Below, piece by piece: positions 26,724 through 36,700 of a stretch of DNA of 64,000 bases. The notes beneath the pieces are model-generated. The model worked only from the letters and a program-made list of their open reading frames with translations, made no database searches and was not told where the DNA came from. Position 1 is the first letter of the stretch, and every line of letters starts with the position of its first letter. The DNA comes from Ktedonobacterales bacterium (GTDB lineage Bacteria > Chloroflexota > Ktedonobacteria > Ktedonobacterales > DATBGS01). The stretch spans positions 62,001 through 126,000 of the forward strand of contig DATBHW010000076.1 in assembly GCA_036557285.1 (NCBI GenBank), given 5' to 3'. Made by a program: the position numbers and the translations under genes.

Positions 26724-27740
26724 TCAGGTGTTTTTCAGTCGAGGGTCAAAGGCTTTTTGTACGCCATCGCCCACATAGGAGAGCGCCAGTACGATGATCG
26801 TGAGTACCAGCGACGGCAACAAAACCCCCCAGGGATGCGTATCAATGAGGTTTGATCCCTGCACAATCATCAGGCCCAGGCTCGAACCAGGCGGCTGTAC
26901 CCCCAATCCTAGCAGGCTAATGCCAGCTTCTCCCACAATGATCCCCCTCAGATCAAGCGTGGCAGTCAGCACAATGATGTTCAGCAGATGGGGGAGGATG
27001 TGGCGTCTGATGATCCGCCCATTGGGGGTTCCGCAGACACGCGCTGCTTCCACAAATGGCTGTTCCTTAATCTGGAGAGCTTGTCCTCGGACATAGCGTG
27101 CCATCAACGGCCACCCGGTAACTGCTAAGGCCAATGAGACGATCACCAGGCGCGCGTTCCCATTGGAGCCAATGAGCGGAATATTCCGCAAATGCGTATC
27201 GGCCCAGGGTCCGAAGATACTGGCAAGCAGGATCACAAATAGAAAGCTGGGAAAAGCAAAGATAAAATCAATGAAACGCGCCAGAACCTGGTCCACCCAG
27301 CCCCCATAGTAACCGGCCAGCACCCCGATAGTTACCCCCAATCCCAGCACGATCAACTCGACCATCATAGCGACAGTAAGCGAGACCAGTACCCCTTGCA
27401 TCAGCCGCGCCAGCAAATCTCGTCCCAGGTCATCGGTTCCCAGCCAGTACTGCGCGGAGATAAATTCATCCTGGTTCTCCAGTTCCTGGTGATAAGGGTT
27501 GTGGTAAATGGTCGCGGGTACAACGCCATTCAGCGCGCTCTGATAGGGACTCCCGATGTGTTGATAGATGAGCGGGCCAAACAGCGCGACAAAAACGAAG
27601 AACAGCAGCAGGTACAGACTGATCATGGCGCGTTTATCGCGGCGGAACGGGCGCAATGGCTCCCGTGTGGCTGAATGTGCTGGCGGAGCGGGGAGTTCGG
27701 TTGAAGCTTGCTCTGCTGGTCTGGTAATTTCTGTACTCAT
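26724..27740 (-). CDS. peptide ABC transporter permease (DppC type)
   Basis: The 338-residue inner-membrane protein has a cytoplasmic N-terminal tail, one hydrophobic segment (ISLYLLLFFVFVALFGPLIY), the LGTDDLGRDLLARLMQGVLVSL motif typical of DppC/OppC, and the C-terminal permease domain with the ATPase-contact loop AARVCGTPNGRIIRRHILPHL. ATG 27740 is favoured; a GTG at 27758 directly abuts the stop of the preceding gene. It pairs with the DppB-type permease upstream. Confidence 0.92.
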   Translation of the reverse strand: MSTEITRPAEQASTELPAPPAHSATREPLRPFRRDKRAMISLYLLLFFVFVALFGPLIYQHIGSPYQSALNGVVPATIYHNPYHQELENQDEFISAQYWLGTDDLGRDLLARLMQGVLVSLTVAMMVELIVLGLGVTIGVLAGYYGGWVDQVLARFIDFIFAFPSFLFVILLASIFGPWADTHLRNIPLIGSNGNARLVIVSLALAVTGWPLMARYVRGQALQIKEQPFVEAARVCGTPNGRIIRRHILPHLLNIIVLTATLDLRGIIVGEAGISLLGLGVQPPGSSLGLMIVQGSNLIDTHPWGVLLPSLVLTIIVLALSYVGDGVQKAFDPRLKNT

Positions 27741-27758
27741 GAAAATCTTCTCTCTCAC

Positions 27759-28718
27759 CTAAGCGAATTTAATGCGTGGATCAACCAGAGAATAGAGGAG
27801 ATCCGAGAGAAGGTTGCCCAGAACCACACCGAAAGCGAGCAGGATAGCCGTTGCCTGGATCACCGGGTAGTCATACGCCATAACCGAGCGAATCGTAATG
27901 TTTGCAATACCGGGAATGTTAAAGATAAACTCGATAAAGAAGGTTCCCGCAATCAGCAAACCCAAAGAGAGGCCCAGGAGAGTTACCAGCGGGATCAAAG
28001 CATTGCGCAGAGCATGCCGATAGATTACCACACGTTCTGATAACCCTTTGCCGCGAGCCGTGCGGATATAATCCTGATGGATAACCTCTAGAAGATTGGA
28101 GCGGGTAAAACGAGCAATGTAGGCGATGCCGCCTAAAGACAGGATCAGGATGGGGGCGATCTTGTATCGTAAATCGCCCCAGTCATAGTGCCAGGGCGCG
28201 CCCCAACCGGCAACCGGCCAGCCAATGTTGGTCTGCTGATCGACCCAGACCACGAGAACCTGCACGAACACGCACGTAATGAAGGTGGGTATGGTATAGG
28301 CTATCAGGAGCGCGCCCGTACTCAGGGTATCGCTCCAGGTACCCGCCCTGGTCGCTGCCAGGATGCCCAGCGGAATGCCAACCAGAAACTCAATCACAAG
28401 CGCCCAGAAGCCCAGTTCAACTGAGATTGGTACGCCCTCTTTGAGAATATCCCAGACAGGACGATTTGTCTGGGTGTAAGAGGTTCCCAGGTTGAAGTGA
28501 AAGAGATTGAAGAGAAAGGTTTCATACTGTTGATACCAGGGCTGATCGAGGCCATACTTATGCCTGAGCAGAGCATACACGGTGGGATTAAATTGCTGCC
28601 CCAGGAGGATGCGAATAGGATCACCTGGAGCCATATACCCCAAAATGAAGGTGACAAAGGTTATTGCCAGAACAATCAAGATCAGGCCAACCAGCCGTTT
28701 TACAAGCATCTGGACCAC
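27759..28718 (-). CDS. peptide ABC transporter permease (DppB type)
   Basis: This DppB/OppB permease begins VQMLVKRLVGLILIVLAITFVTFIL and shows MAPGDPI and FNLGTSYTQTNRPVWDIL, typical of the family, plus the ATPase-contact loop IRTARGKGLSERVVIYRHALRNAL. I place the start at GTG 28718, eight bases after AAAGGGG, since family members begin close to the first helix. The frame is open to an ATG at 28757, but that start falls in the 12-bp inverted repeat at 28756-28793. Confidence 0.88.
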   Translation of the reverse strand: MVQMLVKRLVGLILIVLAITFVTFILGYMAPGDPIRILLGQQFNPTVYALLRHKYGLDQPWYQQYETFLFNLFHFNLGTSYTQTNRPVWDILKEGVPISVELGFWALVIEFLVGIPLGILAATRAGTWSDTLSTGALLIAYTIPTFITCVFVQVLVVWVDQQTNIGWPVAGWGAPWHYDWGDLRYKIAPILILSLGGIAYIARFTRSNLLEVIHQDYIRTARGKGLSERVVIYRHALRNALIPLVTLLGLSLGLLIAGTFFIEFIFNIPGIANITIRSVMAYDYPVIQATAILLAFGVVLGNLLSDLLYSLVDPRIKFA

Positions 28719-28755
28719 AAAATGCCCCTTTTCTCCTTTCATCATCTTGAAACCC

Positions 28756-28793
28756 ATGAGCAATCGCCAGCCGGTGAACTAGCGATTGCTCAT
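28756..28793 (-). promoter_or_regulatory. intercistronic stem-loop between SBP and permease genes
   Basis: ATGAGCAATCGC (28756-28767) and GCGATTGCTCAT (28782-28793) are perfect 12-bp inverted arms with a 14-base loop. Its place just after the SBP gene is where ABC operons often carry hairpins that protect SBP mRNA and lower permease expression. Confidence 0.55.
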
Positions 28794-28841
28794 AGACTCC
28801 CCAGGAGTTCAAGAGATGCGCCTCTGAGCTATCTTCCTGTT

Positions 28842-30515
28842 CTACACCGAGATGTAGACATCGCTCCAGGTCTTGGTAGGACCATTCGCCGCGAGATTCT
28901 GCACCTTCGGATTAATCAATACGTCAAGTCCCCCCTGAATCAGCGGAACCCAGCCCACGTCATTGACGATTTTCTGCTCGGCGTCATTGTATTGTTGCGT
29001 GCGCTGCTCAGCGTTGCTATTCGTCGCTGCCGTCTCCAACTGTTGCTGAACCGCCTGTTGATCAGGGGTTTGCCCATAGTTTCCATCGTTGAGCGATCCC
29101 TCTGTGCCGAAGAAGGTATTCAGCCAGAAGAACGGATCGGCGAGATACGAGTATCCCAGGAACCAGATCTGTAGGGGGCCGTCGTGGCCTTTGGTAGCAG
29201 GCAGGTCTCGCGACACAAAGGTAGCGGGATCCTCTACCTTTAGTTGCACCGTAATACCGAGGGCCGCTTGCCATTGTTGCACAATCGCCTCGGCCACATT
29301 CTGGAAATCCTGACCAAGGTTGGGGAAGGTAAAGGTGATGGCAGATAACGTGCTGGGTGTGTATCCTGCCTCTTCCAATCCCTCATTCAACAGCTGCTTC
29401 GCCCTTGTCGGGTCACCCGCAGTACCGCTTACACCAGCTGGTCCCGTTAATTTCTGATTATAGCCTGGCATACCCTGCGGTAAGAGATGGTTGGTCGGCA
29501 CATACGCGCCGTGCAAGACGTTACTGGCTAGAATATCCTTGTTGATCGCCAGAGCAAAAGCCTGGCGAATCTTGAGGTTGTCGAAAGGCTTCGCCAGGAA
29601 ATTCATCGCCAGGAAATCAATATTCAGAACAGCGGCATGGTGGTAGTCGCTGCGCGATTTGGCTCCAGCGAGATTGGCAAGTGGAATCCCGGCATAGTCA
29701 ATCTGACCTGCCAGATACTCTTTATACACGGTGGCTGGATCACTCGCTGGCAAGAATTCGAGCTTCTGCAAGCGGGCTTTGGCCCCGTAGTAATGAGAAT
29801 TGGGAACCAGAACCATCCCCTGGCTGTGGCTGTAGCTGTCCACTTTGAAAACTCCAGCGCCAGCACCCTCCCCCAGGTGATCCGTCCAGGAGGCGCCATA
29901 TTTGTCAATCAGCGCCTTATTGACCACATGCGTATTGTTTCCTGCCAGTTCTTGCAGGAAATAGGGGGCAGGAGTACTCAAAACGATGGTAATGGTCTGG
30001 GGATCCTTCACAATCAGACTATCGCCAATCAGGGTTGGAATCTGGCCGGTAAGCATGAGGAGAAAATCTTTGATTGCCGACAGAAACGAGGCGGTAGGAG
30101 AGGCCGTCGCTGGCGATAAGGTCCGGTTGATACTATAGGCGACATCCGTCGCTGTCAGGGGTGTGCCATCGCTAAAGGTCAGGTTGGGACGAAGCGTAAA
30201 CGTATAGGACAGCCCATCCGAGGACGCCTGGTAAGAAGACGCCAGGTCGAGTACCACTGAGTTGTCACTGTTGAGTCGCACCAGGCCAGAAAAGATCAAG
30301 CTGACAGCCGTGTAATCTGTCGTTGCGGCGCTCACAGCAGGATCGAGCGACGAGAAATCCGCCGCTCCAATTGGGTACCGTAACACCTGCTTGTCAGGAG
30401 GCGCTGCGTTGCCCTGGGGGTTAGGGGTTGGGCTGCCACAAGCAGCCATCAACAGAACGAGCAGGCACATGAAGATGGAAAACAAGATTGGACGAGTGCG
30501 TGTCTGTTCTTGCAT
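28842..30515 (-). CDS. peptide/oligopeptide ABC substrate-binding lipoprotein
   Basis: The 557-residue SBP_bac_5 family protein has a lipoprotein signal (LLVLLMAACGS, Cys26). The mature part has the DppA/OppA landmarks YTFTLRPNLTFSDGTPLTATDV near 110 and AGQIDYAGIP near 290, and KIRQAFALAINKD. It would capture peptides outside the membrane for the downstream permeases. AAGGAGCTATTCGT precedes the ATG. No ATP-binding subunits (DppD/DppF) follow in the operon, so the ATPase must come from elsewhere. Confidence 0.93.
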   Translation of the reverse strand: MQEQTRTRPILFSIFMCLLVLLMAACGSPTPNPQGNAAPPDKQVLRYPIGAADFSSLDPAVSAATTDYTAVSLIFSGLVRLNSDNSVVLDLASSYQASSDGLSYTFTLRPNLTFSDGTPLTATDVAYSINRTLSPATASPTASFLSAIKDFLLMLTGQIPTLIGDSLIVKDPQTITIVLSTPAPYFLQELAGNNTHVVNKALIDKYGASWTDHLGEGAGAGVFKVDSYSHSQGMVLVPNSHYYGAKARLQKLEFLPASDPATVYKEYLAGQIDYAGIPLANLAGAKSRSDYHHAAVLNIDFLAMNFLAKPFDNLKIRQAFALAINKDILASNVLHGAYVPTNHLLPQGMPGYNQKLTGPAGVSGTAGDPTRAKQLLNEGLEEAGYTPSTLSAITFTFPNLGQDFQNVAEAIVQQWQAALGITVQLKVEDPATFVSRDLPATKGHDGPLQIWFLGYSYLADPFFWLNTFFGTEGSLNDGNYGQTPDQQAVQQQLETAATNSNAEQRTQQYNDAEQKIVNDVGWVPLIQGGLDVLINPKVQNLAANGPTKTWSDVYISV

Positions 30516-30582
30516 ACGAATAGCTCCTTAAATACTGACACGTCCATGTATCAGGTTGCGCAACGAAACACACCAGTGAGTT

Positions 30583-32079
30583 TCATTTTGTTGATAAGTC
30601 TGGCACGCGAGTGAAGACCTGCGCTTTCACCGTCGGCTCCAGCTTGACAGCCAGGCTATCTATCTCTCCTTTCTCGGCAGTAGCAAACGACACTTTTGCT
30701 TTGAACTCAAAGCGTTCGAGGTTCAACTCGAAGATGTCGTAGTGGACGTGAGTCAGGGATGAGGGAATATCGTTATAGGTGCATTGTAAGCGATCTTCGA
30801 CCTGACTGATAGTCACAACACCATAGCCGGGATGCTCATAACGCCCGCAATAGGCGTCAAGCGCGTGCGAGGGTTGGGTATCGGGAATCGCAGGCTCGGC
30901 TTTCTGCATTTCCGCGAGTTGCTTTTCCGCCTGGGCTTTGAGATCCGCGAACTCTTTCTGCAAGCGCCCGTTCCAATCCGTCTTTTCAGCGCCGAGCAAG
31001 CGATCACAGGCAGTGAAGGCGATGATATAAGGGACAAGGGTACCGCCGCGATTCGTGAAGACGGCCACCGCTGTGTTTTCGTCGGGCAAAAGGGCGACCT
31101 CGGCCATAAAGCCGTCAATCGAGCCGCCGTGCTGAACCATGCGATGGCCGCGATACGAGCCAATGAACCAGCCCTGCCCGTAGCACCAGTTGGCAATCTC
31201 TGGGTGTTTGCCCATTGGAATCGCTTCGCCCGCCGGGATGACCGTATGGGGAGTGTGGTTCTGAGCCAGGTGTTCGGCGGCCAGCAGTTGCGTCTCTCCG
31301 TGTTTGCCTTCGTTCAACTGAAAGCGCAGCCAGTATTCCATATCTTCCAGGTTGGTGTTGATGCCACCCGCCGGGCCAATAACCTGGAATTTGCGGTAAA
31401 AAGGGACTTCCTTAATCTCGTCCTTTTTCTCTTGATAGGGCAGCGCGTAATCGCTGGTTGCGAGCGAAGCCTCTACCGCAGTGTTGCTGCTGGTCATGCC
31501 CAGCGGCTTAAAGATGCGCTCTGCAACAAACTCCTCCCAGGTCTGGCCTGTGACACACTCAACCAGATAGCCCGCCGTCGCGTACATCAGGTTCTGGTAC
31601 TGGTAGCGCGCGCGAAAATCGGCGTTAGGTTCGAGATAGGCTAAACGCTCGACGATCTCTTTGCGCGTGAAGTTCGAGCCGTACCAGAGAAATTCGTGGC
31701 GGGGCAGCCCGCTGCGATGGCACAAGAGATCGCGCACCATCATACGCTCGGTCGCAAAGGGATCGTGCAGCGTAAAGGTGGGCAGATAGTGCCGGACCGG
31801 TTTATCCCACTCCAGCTTGCCCTCTTCCACCAACATGGCGATGGCCGCCGCTGTGAAGGCTTTGCCAGAGGAGCCAATCGGGAAAAGCGTGTGCGGCGTC
31901 ACCTCCAGGTTCTCTGCCACGCTGCGCTTGCCAAAGCCCCGCGAGAAGAGCACCTCGCCGTCTTTGATAATAAGCACGGCAGCCCCTGGAACCTTCCCAT
32001 CCTCCATTGCGCTGTATACATCGTCCTCAAAACCCTTGAGTTGCGGGGTAATAGCTGCCGTGTGTACCTGTTGACTCAT
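30583..32079 (-). CDS. serine hydrolase, S12 beta-lactamase-related, tandem copy 1
   Basis: The 498-residue protein has S70-SG-K73 (FPIGSSGKAFTAAA), Y161-Q-N163 and HGG in MVQHGGSIDGF, followed by a C-terminal beta-barrel-like extension (DAYCGRYEHPGYGVVTISQVEDRLQ). No signal peptide is seen. The ATG overlaps the stop of the upstream paralogue by four bases (ATGA), so translation is coupled. Family activities include D-stereospecific aminopeptidase and esterase; beside an oligopeptide transporter, an S9 peptidase and a D-aminoacylase-like enzyme, cleavage of D-residue-containing peptides is a plausible role. Confidence 0.88.
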   Translation of the reverse strand: MSQQVHTAAITPQLKGFEDDVYSAMEDGKVPGAAVLIIKDGEVLFSRGFGKRSVAENLEVTPHTLFPIGSSGKAFTAAAIAMLVEEGKLEWDKPVRHYLPTFTLHDPFATERMMVRDLLCHRSGLPRHEFLWYGSNFTRKEIVERLAYLEPNADFRARYQYQNLMYATAGYLVECVTGQTWEEFVAERIFKPLGMTSSNTAVEASLATSDYALPYQEKKDEIKEVPFYRKFQVIGPAGGINTNLEDMEYWLRFQLNEGKHGETQLLAAEHLAQNHTPHTVIPAGEAIPMGKHPEIANWCYGQGWFIGSYRGHRMVQHGGSIDGFMAEVALLPDENTAVAVFTNRGGTLVPYIIAFTACDRLLGAEKTDWNGRLQKEFADLKAQAEKQLAEMQKAEPAIPDTQPSHALDAYCGRYEHPGYGVVTISQVEDRLQCTYNDIPSSLTHVHYDIFELNLERFEFKAKVSFATAEKGEIDSLAVKLEPTVKAQVFTRVPDLSTK

Positions 32080-33581
32080 TCATTTTCCCTCTCTGCTGGT
32101 TCTGCTTTGCTTGCAACGCGCGTGAAGACGATGGGTTTCACCGCTGGCTCCAGATTGGCTGCCAGGCTCTCGATGGTTCCCGTTTCTCCGGTGGTAAATG
32201 ACACCTTCGCCTTGTATTGAGCGAGCTTAATGAGCATCTCGAAGAGATCGTAGTGGATATGGGTCAATGGGGCGGTCACATCGTTATAGGCGAAGTGCAA
32301 CTGACCATCGTTGAGTGTAACCGTTACGGCACCATAGCCGGGATGCGCGTACTCGCCGGTATACGCCTCCAATGGGTGAGAGGGCGGGGCGTCGGGTACG
32401 CGCTCGACCTTGCCGAGTGCCGCCAGTTGCTGCTCCCCCAGCGTTTTCGCTTTGCCAAACTCTTCTTTCCAGCGCCCATTCCAATCGGATACTTCTGCCC
32501 CCAGCAGGTAATCACAGGCATAGAAGGCGGCGACATAGGGGGCGACTGTGCCGCCAAGATTCGTGAAAACGGCCACTGCTGCCTGGTCGTCGGGCAAGAG
32601 CGCAACCTCGGCGGAGAAGCCATCAATCCCTCCACTATGCTGGAGCATCCGATGCCCACGGAAGGCACTGATTACCCAGCCCATGCCATAGCTGGACGTT
32701 GAGAACTCCTGAAAATTGAGGACCGGCGACGCAGGGATGAGCATCTGAGGGGTATGATTCTGGACGAGGTGCTCGGCGGCCAGCAGTTGTGTCTCTCCGT
32801 GTTTGCCGTTGTTCAGCTGGAACAGCAACCAATGCTTGATGTCTTCCAGGGTGCTGTTTATGCCGCCCGCCGGACCCATAGCCTGCAATCGATCATAGAA
32901 GGGAACCTCTTTGACTTCATCCTCTTCCTCAGCATAAGGCAGCGCGTAATCGTCGGTCTGCTGCGAGTCATGGACGGAGGTATTTGTGCTATCCATGCCC
33001 AGCGGCTTAAAGATGCGCTTTGCAACAAACTCCTCCCAGGTCTGGCCTGTGACACACTCAACCAGATAGCCTGCTGTCGCGTACATCAGGTTCTGGTACT
33101 GGAACATCACGCGAAAGTCTATATTGGGTTCGAGGTACTGTAAGCGTTCGACAGCTTCTTTGCGCGTAAAAAGCGCCTTGTACCACATGATCTCATGGCA
33201 GGGCAGGCCGCTGCGATGGGTCAGCAGATCACGCGGGGTCATGCGCTCGGTCGCAAAGGGATCGTGCAGCGTAAAGGTGGGCAGATAGTGCCGGACCGGT
33301 TTATCCCACTCCAGCTTGCCCTCTTCCACCAACATGGCGATGGCCGCCGCTGTGAAGGCTTTGCCAGAGGAACCAATCGGGAAAAGCGTGTGCGGCGTCA
33401 CCTCCAGGTTCTCTGCCACGCTGCGCTTGCCAAAGCCCCGCGAAAGGACTACTTCACCATCCTTGAGGATCAGCAGGGCCAGGCCAGGCACTTTCCACTC
33501 ATCCAGAACCTTGCCAACCTGGTGTTCCAGGTCTTGCAGGTGGGTGCTTGTCGTCACTATGGGGGCTGGGCGCGCTTTCAC
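32076..33581 (-). CDS. serine hydrolase, S12 beta-lactamase-related, tandem copy 2
   Basis: The 501-residue paralogue of the next gene has the same layout: SxxK at residues 71-74, YQN, and HSG (LQHSGGIDGF) in place of HGG. The start is a GTG at 33581 preceded by AGGGAGGAATCC; the open frame continues upstream without a better start. DNA identity to its paralogue is patchy: it is almost complete for 200 bp around the SxxK motif (33244-33443) and high at 32998-33102, but much lower elsewhere. It is the first gene of the seven-gene peptide operon, 168 bp downstream of the large MalT-like regulator gene. Confidence 0.88.
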   Translation of the reverse strand: MKARPAPIVTTSTHLQDLEHQVGKVLDEWKVPGLALLILKDGEVVLSRGFGKRSVAENLEVTPHTLFPIGSSGKAFTAAAIAMLVEEGKLEWDKPVRHYLPTFTLHDPFATERMTPRDLLTHRSGLPCHEIMWYKALFTRKEAVERLQYLEPNIDFRVMFQYQNLMYATAGYLVECVTGQTWEEFVAKRIFKPLGMDSTNTSVHDSQQTDDYALPYAEEEDEVKEVPFYDRLQAMGPAGGINSTLEDIKHWLLFQLNNGKHGETQLLAAEHLVQNHTPQMLIPASPVLNFQEFSTSSYGMGWVISAFRGHRMLQHSGGIDGFSAEVALLPDDQAAVAVFTNLGGTVAPYVAAFYACDYLLGAEVSDWNGRWKEEFGKAKTLGEQQLAALGKVERVPDAPPSHPLEAYTGEYAHPGYGAVTVTLNDGQLHFAYNDVTAPLTHIHYDLFEMLIKLAQYKAKVSFTTGETGTIESLAANLEPAVKPIVFTRVASKAEPAERENE

Positions 33582-33749
33582 GGATTCCTCCCTGAAAAGT
33601 AAATGTCTGCTCTCTTGCGAGACAGTGTACCTGAGCATCTGAGAGGAACCATCTACCAAAGGATACACCAGGGGGTGGCTTTTTAGGCAGACGAAGGGGT
33701 ACCTCCTGGAATGGATGATGAGATTGCCGCTCAGTGGGGGGGAACGGAA

Positions 33750-36700
33750 TTAGAGGAGACCCAGTGTGTGCGCGTAGGCAACAGCCTGGACCCGGTTGGT
33801 CACTCCCAGCTTCGCGTAGATCGTGTTGATATGGGATTTGACGGTTCCAGTGACCACTACCAACTCTTCAGCAATCTCCCGGTTTTTGCGCCCAGAAGCC
33901 ATCAGCCGCAGCACTTCACGCTCGCGCCAACTCAAGGGATCAAACAGTGGCTGGACCTGCGTTGGGGACGTTGGCAGGGAAGATGTCTCCGGGTGCGCAA
34001 ACACCTTGAGTAAATTGGAGAGATAGACCCGGCTGAGCTTCTGTCCTGTCGTCTTCTGTGTTCGGTACTGCTCTAGCAGTTGCCGCAAAAGCCTGGACAT
34101 CGGCTCTCCCTCGCCCAAAAACAGGCGGATGTACCGTCCTGGCTCGGCGAGAGACACCGCTCGACCCAGCGCCGCGAGAGCGCCTGCATTGTCACCCTGA
34201 AGTTGGAGCGCCAGGGCTTGCAGAGCCAGGGCCTCCAGCAGCGATCTCACCCTTCCTGCTGCCTCGGCGGCGGCGCGCAAACGCTCCAACAGCGCGCGAG
34301 CGCGCTGCACAGCGGATTCATCAGCGCCGACACGACCGACCGCAATGAGTACGCGCGCCAGCGTCAATTGTTCAAACTCGCTACGTGTGTTATTCGGGTC
34401 TTCGAGGAAATCAGCGCGCCCACGCATCCAGATCAGGGCTTCTTCCATACGACCCGCTGCCAGAGAGAGTCTGGCGCGGCCTGCGGCCACAGCAGCAAGA
34501 GACTCAACGTGTCCTGCTTTCTGGCAGATAATCTCGGTTTGTTGCAACCACAAATCTGCTGCTTCTCTATTTCCTTGCGCTTGCGAGACCAGGGCGAGGA
34601 GGAGCGCGCTATTGCTCAGGATATTTCCGCTCTGTATTTGCAGCCCTCTATCCCAGGCTTGCAGCAAATGCTGCCGGGCTGCATCTAAATTATTCCACTC
34701 CCAGAACAAATAGCTCAGGCCAACATGAGCCGCCCCTGTCGCCAAAAGAGAGGGGACATCCTGCTCTGGAGCAAGGGTGAGTACCTGTTGGTAAATCTTC
34801 GCCGCCTGGGAAGTGGAGCCTTGTGCCATAAACAGCTCAGCCTGGAGCGCCAGGCCGTATGGGTACAGGAGTGCGTGGCCCGTGACCTGGAGGCGGCTGC
34901 TCGCCTCCATGATGGCTTTTGTTCCAGCACTCACACTCCCCCCTCTGGAATAGGCAATCCCCAGAATCAGCAAGACCAGACTACGTGGATATAGGCTTTC
35001 TGTCGGCAGATGCTGAAGCGCCTGCCGACAGGTGGCGATGGCGCTGGCAACGTCATTAGACGAAAGCGCATAGATGGCACGCAGCGCGGCGATCTCCCCT
35101 TGCAAAGCGACAGCGGTTGCCAGAGGCAGCGTTTCCTGTCTCACCTGTAGCGCCTGCTCGGCAGCATCTACCCAGGAGAAAAATAGAGCGACTTCGGAGG
35201 TGATAAACGAGAGCCAAGCAGCAGTAATGCAGAGGCGGGGGCTGGCGCGGACCACCGCATTGGGCAATGCGGCCAGCCAATGCTGCAAGGTGGTGATTTC
35301 TCCAATCCTGATAAAACCCTCTGCTGCCTGCTCGATCAGCCCTGCTGCACGCTCGAAATCTCGTGCTTCCAGGGAATGCCTGATGGCGTCTTTGGGGCAG
35401 CCGCGCGCCTCAAACCACTGGCTGGCGCGTGCGTGGAGGATGGGGACCAATTCTGGCTGGGTGCGCTCAAGCTGATGGCGGAGCGCCTCGGCAAAGAGTT
35501 GGTGGTAACGATACCAGCCACCTTGCTCAGCCTGTGGGAAGAGGAACAGGTTCGCTCGCTCCAGATACTCCAGCACGCTCTGTGCATCCTCCTGGTCAGC
35601 TACAGCACAGCACAGCGAGCTATTTAAGCTCTCAAGAATGGATGTATGCAGCAGGAAAGACCGAATGTATGCGGGCTGGGGTTCAAGTATCTCTTCAAGC
35701 AGGTAGGCCAGGACGTACTGATGGTTTCCAGCAAAGCTCGCCACAAAACGGGCAAGGTTATCCTCTTCTTGCAGAGCAACCGCAGCCAGTTGCAAGCCTG
35801 CAATCCAGCCCTCCGTTCGCTGGCGCAGGATAGTAATCTCTGCTGGCCCCAACGCGCGTTCCACCGCAGAGGTGAACCATGTCTCGACCTCCTCATGAGT
35901 AAAACGGAGCGCAGCGGCACTGAGTTCGATGAGCTTTCCAGAGGCGCGTAATCGCGCGAGGGGAAAAGGCGGCTCATGGCGGCTGGCGATCATCAGATGG
36001 ACGTGTGCGGGGAGGTGATCAAGCGCCATCTTAAGCGCGGCGTGGATCGCCTCATGCTCGATGACATGATAATTATCAAGGATGATGGTCACTGCTGTGG
36101 GCAGAGTGGCGAGTTCGTTGAGCAACACCATCATAGCTTCGGTTAGTGAATCCTGCGAAGCAAGGGAGCATGTGTTGCGGATTGTACTGCCCAGCACTGG
36201 ATGTGGCTTCTGGAGCGCCCCAATCAGGTAGGCAAGAAAACGGCGTGGGTCATTATCCTCTTCATCCAGGGAAAGCCAGGCTACTGAACGCCCACGAGCG
36301 ATAGCCCATTCACCTAAGAGAGTCGTTTTGCCAAATCCAGCGGGGGCGCAGACCAGTGTAAGCGACCTCACAGCGCCTTGTTGTAATACCTGTAGCAAGC
36401 GTGGACGTGTGACCAGGTGGGGGGGAGGGGATGGAATCGCTCTCTTCGTCGTGAGCAAGACCATCGGTTGTTCCAGGATCGGGAGATCATCCCCGGTGTT
36501 CCGACCATCTGCTGGCAAGGTGCGGGGCAGAGTGAGTTTTTTGAGGGCTTCAGCCAGGCGTTGCGATGAAAGTTCCTCTGCTTTTCCAAGGTACACCTTG
36601 CCCAGCTTCCCATGCTGAGCGCGGTAGGCATACCAGTACCAGCAGCCATGCCGTAACTCGCGCCGGGCCGTCAATGCGCCAGAGGCAGTATGATAGGCAA

